A stretch of DNA of 64,000 bases, from assembly GCF_032118995.1 (NCBI RefSeq), contig NC_092654.1, forward strand, positions 2,480,001-2,544,000. The letters are read 5' to 3'. The position numbers were made by a program, and so were the translations under genes. This DNA is from Asterias amurensis. Lineage: Eukaryota; Echinodermata; Asteroidea; Forcipulatida; Asteriidae. The notes below the pieces were generated by a model that worked only from the letters and a program-made list of their open reading frames with translations, ran no database searches and was not told the origin of the DNA. This document shows positions 36,301-47,960 of the stretch, piece after piece. Every line of letters starts with the position of its first letter. Within the stretch, counting starts at the first letter, position 1.

Positions 36301-37859
36301 TAAGTTGTAGGTCTGTTGAACATTTTCTCTTTCGCTCAGTGCATTACAAACTATGGATTGCAACTCAAAAGTGGGTCAAATTCACATGGGTCGCCAAACT
36401 TTGCCAGAAGTGTTGATAAGTTAGTTTATACATAGAATTGACAGACACAAAAATAGCAGCAAAAATTTGGCATTTTGTTAAATACATTTACTCATAAATA
36501 AAAAATAAAAACAAACTGCGTCAATAAATAAGTTACTCCTATAGGGATGTATTTATGATATTACTATGTGGACTAGCAACGACCATCTTGTTTTTTACAG
36601 TGTTGAAGAATAGGATGTTCCTTAAGTGTACAGAACAAAGAAATGTCCACAGAGTAACCGCAACACAGAGCTTGGCGGGTGTTGGGGGCAGAGTTTCCTT
36701 TTCAACACTGATTTATATTGCCTCATATCAAAGAAGTATAAAGGTGAACATGTTTTGGGTAACAGGCAAGATAGTTAAACAAAACTCAAGTCAAAGGCTG
36801 AGTTTAACAAAATTTTAAAAACGGCAGTTACATATTGAATGGTTCTGACTCCCACCTCGGACAAAAGTAATGACAGGAAACCCCTAACATTGGGGTAAAG
36901 CCCGGTTCATACTTCCTGTGAATGTGAATTTGAAGTGAATTTGACGTCACAACTCCTCTTTCGCTGCGACATTCGCAAGAGAGTTGAGCACAACTAAACT
37001 CAAATTGAATCGCATTCGCAGGATCAGTATGAACACTGGGCTTTAGATGGCTCAGTTGGTTTAGTTTGCACATCAATCCAGGGGTCACATTTTCAAATTT
37101 TGCTCTCGTTTGTTCAACCCCAAATTAGACTTTTGAACACTTCATTGGCTGGAGAACACTCCAAAATGATGGCAAAATTTGCAGAGTTTCAAACTGGCCC
37201 CAATCTCATAAAGCTGTTTAAGCAGAAAATACTGCTTAGCGAATTTTAAAACTGGGCACCAGTTGCAACATTGTGAGCTTCATGGAATTTTGGCTGGGAA
37301 CCAATTTCTGGTAAGCAGGATTTATTGAGCTTTTTGAGCTTACAGGCTTTATTGAGCCCTGTCCACCTGGTTGGATGAATGTTGATCACAAAGTTTTGCG
37401 AAAATTTGCGGAGTCTTTCTAACTATTCACCTCGCAGGAGGAATGTTGACTGAAACTCCAAACTGTTGGGAGAATTTACGGAGTTGTTCTTCATACTGCA
37501 CATTGAGTTGAACAGATTCTCTTAACATCTATTAGATTCTCTGTAGTTGAACTTGAGATCTTCAATTTCTTCAAAGAATGCTGGGTCAAACTGCTCCAGC
37601 TCTTTACGAAGCTATTGACAAAGTAACGAAATAACAGATGTTAGAATAAAACCAAGACACAAAACAAATATAATATAATATCACCATGGTTAATAATGTT
37701 ACTCAACTGCTGTCATTTGTCCTGAATATTTATCACTGTTTATCATTATCATTATTTTTAGGCCTAATATTTCTTTTTATTACAGCATGCAAAAGAACGA
37801 TCACGTTTTCCTTTGAGGAGGTAACTCCTTTGTTAACAAACTTATAAATAAACAGGCCG

Positions 37860-38090
37860 ATGCTTCACAAAGACACTGGAGGTAATTGCCTTTGTTGCCC
37901 CTGGTCATTGCCTTGGTGTCCCTTGCAGGCTTGATATTTAATGGAGGCAAGGGAAGCAAATGCCTCCATGTTCCGGGTCATTGCCTTAGTGCCCCTTCAA
38001 TATTCCAATAGAAATGTATACATTTCCTGTTTAAAAATGTGCCCTTTACCAAAGAGAAAATGCCCTGGTACCCTTGCTCTTTCAAAAACT
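37860..38090. repeat. Low-copy repeat in a CEP290 intron, in both units
   Basis: GGTAATTGCCTTTGTTGCCC, TCATTGCCTTGGTGTCCC and TTCAATATTCCAATAGAAAT resemble 28080-28200, where GGCAATTGCCTCAGTTGCCC, GATGTCCCC and CTCCAATAGAAGTTTCC occur. The unit B copies are about 60975-61210 and 51850-51980. Class unknown. Confidence 0.5.
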
Positions 38091-40369
38091 ACGCATCAGG
38101 CCAGAATAAATAAGTAGGTAAGAACATGAAAAGACACAACCTTAGATTTATCAATAAATGACAGACACAGCCTTAGATTTATCAATAAATGACAGCAGTG
38201 TATCTATTTACTTTTTCGTTATCCCGTTTTAATCGCTCTTGTTCAAGTTGGAGGGATTTGAAATCCGTTCTGATGTCCACATTCTCTTCCATCAGTTTGT
38301 TGTAGTTGTGGAGTCTTTCCGTCAGGAAATCATCCTATAACCAACCGGAATAGCAAAATTGGAAATGGTAATGAATATACAATTACAGAAAATAACTAAG
38401 TACACATTAAGACTTTTCAGAATTAATACACATCGTATAAATTTGATATTAGGCTATATTGTAGAGAAATATAATTTTATTGTACACATCCAGTCAGTAA
38501 GGAAAGAAAGAACCTCAATGCTTTTAAGTTTTTCCCTATTGGACATCACACAGAACACAGAACTCGGTATACTCAACCATCAAAAATAACAAACTTACCT
38601 TGCCGGCTGCACCTTCCCCTGGTTGACCTCCCTGCAGACGAAACAACTTGAGTTCATTCAGTAGTTCAGCTTTCTCATTCTCTAGACGATTCAAGGTCAA
38701 TCTGAAAGAAAAAAAAGAAAGAAAAAACTGCATGAAGTCAAATTTGCTGGCAGAATCACAGTTGAGTCATAACCCTGATTCTAAAGCAGAATCCCAGGTA
38801 ACTCCACTTGGATTATCAAACCAGACCCAGTTTCATGCAGCTGCTTAAGCAGGACATTTTGCTAAGAAGTTGCTGCTGAGAAAAACTACTACATGGGTAG
38901 ATACTAAACAGAACTAGGTGAAAAGGCCTAAGCAGACACCGGGGCCCATGGACATTATAGGGCCCAGGGCCTATTGGACCTGGCCCTGTCGCCATCACAG
39001 GGCCCAGAGGATGACATCATGGCACTGTGGACATCATGGCCAAGGGGAAATGGTATATACACATGATATTTGGTTCGGGGAAAATAGTAGGACAATTTGG
39101 TCCAGTACAACTAACGGTTGACATCCATAAACATCTATAGGCTGTAATAGTCTTTACAGGCCTTGATAATAACAAAAATTCTGATTTTTGAAAGGGCAAA
39201 CAAATCGGAAAACAGACTAATGTAGTAAGACTATCATGCCTGTATAGAATGGGCAGGGCATAATTTGTCAATGTAACACACATAGCATTAAGATATCCTA
39301 CCTGGTCTGCTGAAGCTCTCTGACTAGTTCCGTGTCAGAGGTCAACGCATCCGTTGGAAACCTCTCTAAGATGGCCACCTTCTCCCTCAGCTCCCCAACC
39401 TGCTGCATCAGACCCTGCTCCCTGTGGGCAGAGTCTCTCAACAACTGTTTCAACTGACTAAAACTCTCTGTGTTTTATTCGTGCAGTGCTCTTAATAATA
39501 CATGAGTAATTGATTAAAAGGGCGCCTTATGCAAGCCTCAAAGAACTTTACAATAAAACAACAAGTAAAAGCTCAATATAAAAGTTTAAGTAAAATGGGC
39601 AGATTTAAGGCAAAAAAAAGCAAATGGGATAAGAACACTAAAAATACTTTATAGAGTCTGTACCAAATGTATACAGACCCTTCATACAACAATCAATCAA
39701 CCAACCAAGTACTACCTTTAATAAATCACAGCCTTAACAACCTTTTCCAATAAACTCAGTCCATTTGAATCATTAATTTACCTTCTTCTCCATCTCCTGC
39801 TCTGTATTCCTCAGCTTCTCCTCGTACATTCTTGTCACCACGATGGATTTCCAGCTCTTACTGTCGGCTCCTTCAAGTCTAGGTCCCCTGGCTTGCTCGA
39901 TCTGAAGTTTCTCGTGGCTCTGAGTAGGCAGAAAGAGATTACAAATCAAAATAGACAAGTAGTTTTTGGATGAGACTGAGATTACTAAATGGCAGTTTTT
40001 GAATCAAATGTTGGAGCAATGAACAAAATGGTTCAATGGAGAATTGGTGGTACTTGGGGTTGTACTTGGGTGGTACACGTGGGGTTTCATGGCCAAACGT
40101 TTGTAGTATCCTTTTCACTACACACTGATAGACCTGCCCCAATTCTAGACATAACCTCATCCACATTCCAATCATGACCCAATATAGCTAATGAATAATG
40201 CATAAAGACCACTACCTTATGCAATGAGTGTATCTTTAAAACAGTAGCCCATTGATAAGCACATTGTACCAGATATTCTGTATGTATAGAAGCAGGAGAA
40301 GCACAATAAACCAAGCAACCAAGAAACAACTAAGTGTTAAGCTTAAGACATCACACGGTTTAGAGCATC

Positions 40370-40525
40370 AAATTCAAGTTCTGGTAGTTAAGTCATCGGA
40401 GTGTGGGTTCAAATCCCGGTCATGACACTTGTGTCCTTGAGCAATGTTTACTTAAATTGACTCTCTTCTTCCAGGGGTATAAATGGGTACCTGCAAGGGT
40501 ATAGGTTGATTTTGTGTTTGGAAGA
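40370..40525 (+). repeat. tRNA-derived SINE fragment
   Basis: GGTTCAAATCCCGGTCATGA (B box), CACTTGTGTCCTTGAGCAAT and GTATAAATGGGTACCTGCAA. The unit B copy is about 63595-63720. Related to 43430-43640. Confidence 0.6.
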
Positions 40526-43429
40526 GCTGTCATCACTAGGGTTCAGTTTAGAGGTTCTAAACCTCTCAACAAAAGCACCCTCTAAGTAGACAATGAGGTT
40601 CATCAGTGGTTGAAGGTACTTACCTCTTCAAGCTGACGCTGTAACCTCTCCTTATCCAGGCTCACCTGGCTGTGACTGACCCTCAGTTTCTCAACGGACT
40701 CAACCTCTTTTCTCAAATCTTGTCTCAGTCTGTTGTTCTCGGCAACAGCCTTAGCAACACCCTTCTGGGTGCTTTCGTAACGAGTGCTTAGCTGTCCTCC
40801 GACTTGGTGCTTGATTTTGTTGAGTTCAGTCTGTTGGTGAAGTTAGTCAAAATCATTTCTTGATCTTATTGCTGAACTTACTAAAAGGTAGTATGTAGAT
40901 GGTATAAGTACTGCAGCCTTTCTATCTAGACATTGATTCATAAATCTGCTTAAGACAGAAATGAAGTGAGCACATGTCATGTTGATTACTGTTTAAGAAC
41001 AGGGCCCACTTTCATATAGCTGCTTAAGCACAAAAAGAATTATGCTTACCAAAAAATGGCTACCAGCTAAAATTCCATTTCTAATGTAAAATCTGTGACT
41101 GGTACCCATTTTGAGAAACATTTTTTGCTTCAGCAGCTCTATAAAGTTATATTAACCCTAATTGCTTCCTGCTTATCTTTTATTTAGCAGTTATTTTTTA
41201 CACAGTACCTTGTAAAACCTTGTATGCTTTTACATAAATCAGCCCCCCATAAATCGTAAAAACTTTAGCACCATTGGTTGATATGTATGCTATATAAGAC
41301 AACACTATAAAGACTACACTATAAAGACTTCACTTCAAAGACTATACTATACAGAATACATTATTGAATCAAATGTGTCACTCCCACACAGCCCTACCTT
41401 TAAGTTTTGGTTTTCTTCTCGGAGTCCATGAATCTCGGTCTGCAAAGTAACCCCCGGAGCTTTCTTCAAGTCTTCATTCTCCTTCTGTACTCGTGCTCAA
41501 CAACCTTCTTCATCAATCCTACGGTCCTTTCAAGCTCAGGAACTGTCTTGCCGCTTGTACCATGGGACTGTAGATGTGGCGAAATAAATGGATCATGAAG
41601 GGATTGGAGACAAGTAAAATAGAAACACTGCCAAATATTCAGACAATTATCATGTCAGTACATTTAAAAAATATCTTACGTTGGAGTTTGTGTTTATTGA
41701 ACGCTGGCGACGCGATCCTGTTTTGTCAACTTACAAAATGGCCGCACAAACACACGCTGAGCAATGCCTGTTTGTTCAACTTAGAAAATGGCCGCCTGCG
41801 CGCATGCCGGGGCGCGTACATAAGCTAGTGCGCCCTCTAGTTCTTATATATAACTCTATGCATTAAACCCACTTTTCAGGGGAAATATTATCCTTACCTT
41901 CCTGAGACTTGAAGTAGATCCAGTCGTCAAGGCTAGCCGACTCTTTGCTCTATGACCTCTCTCTTGCTCTAGGTCGGCCTTTAGCGCCTCGTTGTAGCTC
42001 TGTAGATCTTCAATGCGTTGCTTGAGTCTAGGGACGTCTCTGTTAGCGTTCTCAAAGTCAAATCGGAGCTCCAGATTCTCCTGGGAGAGCTCTAGGATCC
42101 GACGCTGGAGAGCTTCTTCTTTTTCTGGTCGGGAACCTGCCCCGCTGCTCGGTTCACTTCCAGCCTGGATCAAGACAGAGAGTAAAGAATGAAATTCAAA
42201 CTGAAGATTTGGTGGGAATCTAGAAAGCTACATTGAGTTATTATCTCTCTCTTATGCTCTAATGAACTGTGGCAGTTCTGAAAAAATGCCATGGCACAAG
42301 CGAACAGTACATTTCATTCTCAGTTTGCTTCTTCAGAAAAACTTTTTATTTTATCAAATGATAAACCACAAGAGACTGATAGATAAGCTCTGTTAGGAGA
42401 GTGGCAGCACGGCAATCAGGAGGACAATGGTTAAAATCGCTCTCTGTTAAATTTGTCTTTGTTCAACCCCAAATCAACTTTTAATTTTGAATAAAAAATG
42501 TTGAAAATGTTAACTGTTGTGTCCAAGCCTACCTCAACACTCTTAGCCAATCGTTTTGCCATCTGTCTCTCCATCAAGTCTAGCTTCTCCGTCAGCTGTC
42601 GATTTCTCGTCTGAACTTCCTCCATCAGTGAACTTTGACCCAAGGCTTGCTTGCGCTTCATTGATGCCACCTAAAATTATAAACAGGGCCCAATTCAAAG
42701 AGCTGCTTAAGTACAAAAATAAGCTAAGCAAATAAATAAAACAAATTGCTGGCCAGACTAAGGTTAGCATCCAAAAAACCACGCCACATGTACAGTTCGA
42801 GACTGATATCCTGGTCATTATTGCTATATAAAGCAGGAATTGTTCAGGCAGTATTCTCTGATAAACCACGTTTAAAAAAACATTGAGACAGGAATCAAAT
42901 TATTCATGAGGTTGTTGGTTCAAATCCCACTCTCTGAGTCAATTTCGCTTTGTTCAACCCCCAAAAACTTATAATTGATTATACTCCTAAGATCTTTTTG
43001 AGGGTTTGTAGAGTTGTCCCCAAAACACAGCTCACCAATCAGATGAAACTCACCTCTTCTTCCAGTTCATAGTTTCATTTCCTCAGCTCCTCGACAGCAG
43101 GGTCAGAGGTCAGCGTCTTCCTAGTGGATTCAAGTTTGGTTGACATCATGGCTGTGACCCTCTCAGTCCGACTCAGAGCCTCTTTCATCATCTTATTACT
43201 CTTCAGTAACTGCTCAAGTTCTTTATCTTTATCCTTCAGCTTGGACTTCAGACTCTCTACTCTCTTCTTCTTGCCCTCCTCCCATTTGGCCACCTCAACG
43301 ATAGACTGCAATAAAAAATACATCATTTTGTCAGTGAAAAATGTCCTTACTGATTTTGTTGTGACACGGAATCTATCACCTCACAAGCTTAAGGGGCATC
43401 AGAGGTGAGGGAGGCTTTATACACACACA

Positions 43430-43640
43430 TGTAGGGTGGCATGGCCGAGCAGTTAACAGCATCGCATTCAAGTTCTGGTCATGGCACTTGTATTCTTGAG
43501 CAAGATAACTTACTATAATTTCTTCTCTTTAGCCAGGGGTATAAATGGGTACCTGTGAGGGTAGAGGTTGATATTGAGCATGAAAAAGCCTTTAGAGTGC
43601 AGCGGTTGCCCATGTTTTACATATATACTCCCCATGGAGC
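43430..43640 (+). mobile_element. tRNA-derived SINE in a CEP290 pseudogene intron
   Basis: A tRNA-like head GGTGGCATGGCCGAGCAGTT is followed by TTCTTGAGCAAGATAACTTA, AGGGGTATAAATGGGTACCT and a body ending CCATGGAGCTGAGAAAGAT. Confidence 0.65.
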
Positions 43641-45049
43641 TGAGAAAGATTAAAGGAATGTTATTGTCACAAACATTTGCTAATCACATCATTATAAACT
43701 AAATCTACATACCTGTTTTTTCTTTAGGTCAGAGGTCACCCCTTTGACATCCGACCCCTTTGTTTGTTGGAGTTGTTCCTCCAGTGCTTGAATATGTCTC
43801 TTGAGTTTGTCAGTTTCTGACGACGGCCCTTTTTTGGGTTCATCAGTATGCTGCAAAACAACAAGAAAAAGATAAGAACATTTGAAATCTGTTTTTCACA
43901 AATTTAAATTTTTGGGTTGATCATTGTATAAACACCAAGTATGCAAATGATAAAACTGGTACCTAATGAAATGTGATTTTATAAAACAGGATAACGGCAA
44001 AGTAAAATTTGAAAAAAGAAAAAGAAAAAAAAATGCCCCTCCCCCCCAAAAAACCCAGGTTGATTTACTTGTTTTTACATCACACGCAATAAGGTCAAAT
44101 ACACCCTTACAGTCAAATACTCACAAAAATGTTATCTGATGACTTATTTGTTTTTTTCTTTCTGTAAAACTCATTGAATAATCTAATGCCATACATTGAC
44201 ATTAAAACAAAGCTTTATACAACCCCAAAGGAACAATCAAACATAGAACAGCAGTTGACTTGAGAGAGATCTATTTCTGACCTTTTGACCTCTCTTCTTT
44301 ACATCCATCTTCTGCTGCAGCTTCTTGTGTTCTTCCTGCAGTTTCTGGAGTGCTGACGATTTGGCGTCCAAATCCTAAACAGAGGGGGACAATTAAAACA
44401 GTTTGAATGTTTTAATATAAAACCAGTTTCCTCAAATGATTTTTCTTTTGACATTTATATCATTCACATTTACAAATAAAAAAATAAACAATTATCTGAA
44501 TTATAACAGGGACAAGATTTTTTTTCTGCATGTAAAAATGATTCTGTTACGCTAAAAGTGCCAAGTTTGTGGCTTCAACTGATTTTGTACACAGCCTTTC
44601 CTTCATAATGTTTATATTATTAATTTCCATAAAGCTAAGTCACACGACCACTCAAGAACATTCAAAGCTCTACCACGTGGAGGTGTGTTAAGCAACTCGG
44701 TCATCTTCTCAGTTTAAATGTTAAGAATCTTTATTCAAATTCTACATTGAGTTTCATTTAGAAGTCATTGATTTTGGGAAGTTGGACATTCAGGTGTAAT
44801 ACTTTGGGAGTTAAAAAAAATACGGTAAACAGTTTTCTGCACATTGTTTGCAAGACGAAACATCCCGCCCCCCCCCCAACTCCAACCCCAAAAATGAATA
44901 AATGAATAAATAAATAAATAAATCCGCACAACAAAAACCCAAAACAACAACACTTGTTTTATAATAAAAGACAACAAACCACTGATAAATATCTAGTGTG
45001 TGTTTAATGTTCATAAATATACATATTACAATACAACATTATTACCAAT

Positions 45050-45860
45050 GGGGATTTATCTTGGAAAATCTGGCCATAGCCAGTGTCAGATGCAATTGTG
45101 TCTGCCATGCAATATTGTTTGCTCCGAACACTTTTGCATATGCAATGGTGTCCGGGGTTATGCAAAAACCGTCCGGCCGACAAGTACATGACGACTGTAC
45201 ATGTACGTGCCCGTATAAGCGAGCGTGCATGCACTGAACCTACATAACATGCAGCATGAATATTCACATATTTAATTATAACGGCCGAACATTTCCCATG
45301 TCATTCATGACATGCACTTATACTTGTAAAAAATTGCGAACGAGTTCCGTCGACCAAGGCCGTTTAATTTACTGCAAGGGCGGTTTCCCACGGGGGCAGA
45401 CACAACTGCATATGCAAAAATGTGTCCAGGTGGACACAATTCCATTATGCAGCAGCAGCCGGGGGGACACGATTGCATATGCAAAACCGTCCGGCGGACA
45501 TGATTGCAAATGCAATCATATGTCCTCCGAGCGTGCATGCACTGAACCAATATGCAGCATGAATATTCACGTATTTTATGATTGCAGCGAATAACCAACA
45601 GCCGAACTTTTCCCATGTCATTCATGACATGCATTTACTTGTACTTAGCTTGTAAAAAATTGCGAACGTGTTCCATCGACCAAGGGCATTTAATTTACTG
45701 CAAGGACCGTTTTGCACGGGGGCAGACACAACTGCATATGCAAATGTGTCCAGGCGGACACAATTGCATTAAGCAGCACCGTCCGGGCAGACACAATTGC
45801 ATATTCAAAATCGTCCGGCAGACATTATTGCATATGCAATAACGCCTTCGGATAGTATAG
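45050..45860. repeat. Palindrome-rich array, unit B only
   Basis: Two direct units of about 307 bp (about 45230-45460 and 45537-45776) share ATGCACTGAACC, CAGCATGAATATTCAC, CCATGTCATTCATGACATGC and TTTAATTTACTGCAAGG. Embedded modules of about 31 bp repeat GTCCGGC/GGACAC with the palindrome TTGCATATGCAA, exact at 45134, 45473 and 45828 and near-exact at about 45408, 45504, 45731 and 45797. Unit A keeps only a short remnant near 22115-22165. Confidence 0.85.
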
Positions 45861-46452
45861 CATAGAGGACATAATTGCATGTGAGGTGCATAATTCTTAC
45901 CACAAATGCAACATATTACCTTGTTAAACCCAAGTTAACGAAGGAAGACACTATATAACTTTAAATACACAAATAAAATAATCTTTTGAGCACACTAAAT
46001 TAACATCTAAAAAATCTCTACAATCGCTGAAAAAAGGTTGAAATGTTAAAAACTGCCATTTCAAGCTTTCATGATGCATAATTTTTACCACAAAAAAATG
46101 CAACGCATTACCTTGTAATATTAAACCAAAGTTGACACCCTGCCACTCTAAAATACACCATAAAAACCACACGTAAAATAATCTTGCATGTACAATACAA
46201 CATTAATTTGGCTTTTCTTCAAATATGCAAAACTTAAATAATCCATAAAACAAGTATGGCAAGTAGGTTTGATTGTTTTACAGCAAGTTAATACAGACAC
46301 AAAATAGACTAGGAGCGACTCTAGGCAAATCCAAATGAACTATAAAACTGGTAAAACTTGTAAGAGGCTGGAAAAATTTACCAAAGTTTACCAAACTGTT
46401 TATTGCACATTAAGTGACTTAAGTCCATTGTATAAAACCATCAAATAACTCT

Positions 46453-47640
46453 ATCGTTTTGAGGTATTGTTGTACTTCTTTTCAGAAATCTGTTATTAAT
46501 ACATACATAAAAAGTATGTATTATCTTTAAAATATATACACATTTTTATAGAGGTGCAGGAGTAAGTACATATTTAGGTAAATATTATAATTAAAAACAG
46601 CAGCAAATGTAAATATTATAGAACAATGGCATCATTTGCATTTACATTAAAGCTTATAAATAAGTTAAAGGCAGTAGACACTATTGGTAATTGTCAAAGT
46701 CTAGCTTTTACAGTTGGTGTATCTCAACGTATGCATAAAATAACAAACCTGTGAAAATTTGAGCTCAATCGGTCATCAAACTTGCGAGATAATAATGAAA
46801 GAAAAAAACACCCTTGTCACACGAAGTTGTGTGCATTTAGATGGTTGATTTCAAGACCTCAAGTTTTAAATCTGAGGTCTCGAAATCGAATTTGTGGAAA
46901 ATTACCTCTTTCTCGAAAACTATGGCACTTCAGAGGGAGCCGTTTCTCACAATGTTTTATACCATCAACCTCTCCCCATTACTCGTCACCAAGAAAGGTT
47001 TTATGCTAATAATTATTTTGAGTAATTACCAATAGTGTCCACTGCCTTTAAACTTTTTGAATGGTCCGTGTGCCTTTGGAAGCGACTCTGAAAATCAATT
47101 TTAACAAAAACTTGCGTAGTAAGAAGTATAGCAGCTTTGGGTAGTACAATCATTTATCAAAAACATTTCACTTCAAAGTAATGCAGTTAAGAAAAATATA
47201 CCACTTTTTATCCCGAAAAACTTGATAAGGTTATGTGTATCGTTTTGAGGTATTGTTGTACTTCTTTTCAGAAATCTGTTATTAATACATACATAAAAAG
47301 TATGTATTATCTTTAAAATATATACACATTTTTATAGAGGTGCAGGAGTAAGTACATATTTAAGTAAATATTATAATTAAAAACAGCAGCAAATGTAAAT
47401 ATTATAGAACAATGGCATCATTTGCATTTACATTAAAGCTTATAAGTAAGTTAAAGTTTTTGAATGGTCTGTGCCCTTTGGAAGCGACTCTGAAAATTAA
47501 TTCCAACAAAAACTTGCGCAGTAAGAAGTATAGCAGCTTTGGGTAGTACAATCATTTATCAAAAACATTTCACTTCAAAGTAATGCAGTTAAGAAAAATA
47601 TACCACTTTTTATCTCGAAAAACTTGATAAGGTTATGTGT
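46453..47640. repeat. 399-bp tandem duplication in unit B, one half carrying a MITE
   Basis: ATCGTTTTGAGGTATTGTTG recurs at 46453 and 47239, 786 bp apart. Subtracting the MITE leaves about 399 bp. Unit A has the single-copy version (about 22470-22880). Confidence 0.85.
46665..47051. mobile_element. TTAA MITE, family 1, unit B only
   Basis: Left end TTAAAGGCAGTAGACACTAT, right end ATAGTGTCCACTGCCTTTAA. Both the second half of the local duplication (about 47450) and unit A (about 22701) read AAGTTAAAGTTTTTGAATGG with one TTAA and no element. Confidence 0.93.
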
Positions 47641-47960
47641 GTTCTAAGATTATGTGTATTCTAATTGGGGATTATTCTTCCCAAGTGAATATTATTCACT
47701 CTTGATTTTTGACGATAACTCAAAAATGCGATAACCTTTTGAAATGATTGAAGTTTTCATGGGTTATTTTTATTGTATATCTCTACATAGGATTGAAACA
47801 TTTGAAGGGTTCCAAAAAAACAAATGTATACTGACCCTTTAAAAAGGGGAATGTACTTTGAACTGGCACACACACATACTGCGATCGAGGATGAGTATAC
47901 CGTCCCCGTAACTAAACTGTTAAAAGTCAAGTATCCGTACATAGCACGTATTAGATTGTT

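Larger units (their letters stand above)
34937..37426. other. MATE copy A upstream region, reaching the CEP290 pseudogene
   Basis: Holds the MATE copy A 5' leader and promoter (minus strand) and the 3' flank of the CEP290 remnant. Contents seen: MITE 35030-35180, a CAA microsatellite (35670-35703), an ACTGGGGCGC/GGGCCCCAGT MITE (35855-35950), a SINE (36000-36300) and an inverted CATTCGCA-type stretch near 36900-37030. No further exon was found. Confidence 0.5.
37427..44374 (-). pseudogene. CEP290: CEP290 3'-fragment pseudogene (12 exons, unit A)
   Basis: CEP290 is a long coiled-coil protein of the ciliary transition zone. Remnant exons in coding order: 44374-44282, 43850-43713, 43305-43054, 42670-42533, 42164-41898, 41567-41398, 40830-40624, 39919-39782, about 39452-39302, 38701-38599, 38334-38212, 37611-37427. 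Identity rests on HGTSGKTVPELERTVGLMKK, GADSKSWKSIVVTRMYE and DPAFFEEIEDLKFNY, which match the vertebrate C-terminal region. Lesions: a TGA in exon 43305-43054 just after EELRK; exon 41567-41398 has 170 nt where the phases need a multiple of three, with a frame slip after MKKVVE; about 75 bp including the acceptor is lost from exon 39302; a 20-bp insertion near 37520-37540 shifts the frame and adds a stop after FNYRES. Everything upstream is missing because the duplication border falls in the intron beyond 44374. Exon-like peptides here are relics. Confidence 0.92.
21600..44530. repeat. Tandem segmental duplication, unit A (about 22.9 kb)
   Basis: Collinear and highly similar with 44535-64000. 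The match starts at AATGATTCTGTTA.GCTAAA (about 21600 and 44533) and continues through MATE and the CEP290 3' exons. The C-terminal MATE exon has 633 nt in both units with about 8 replacements in 210 residues. The last base of the window corresponds to about 40788 here. The unit's right edge is inside a CEP290 intron just beyond 44374. Confidence 0.95.
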
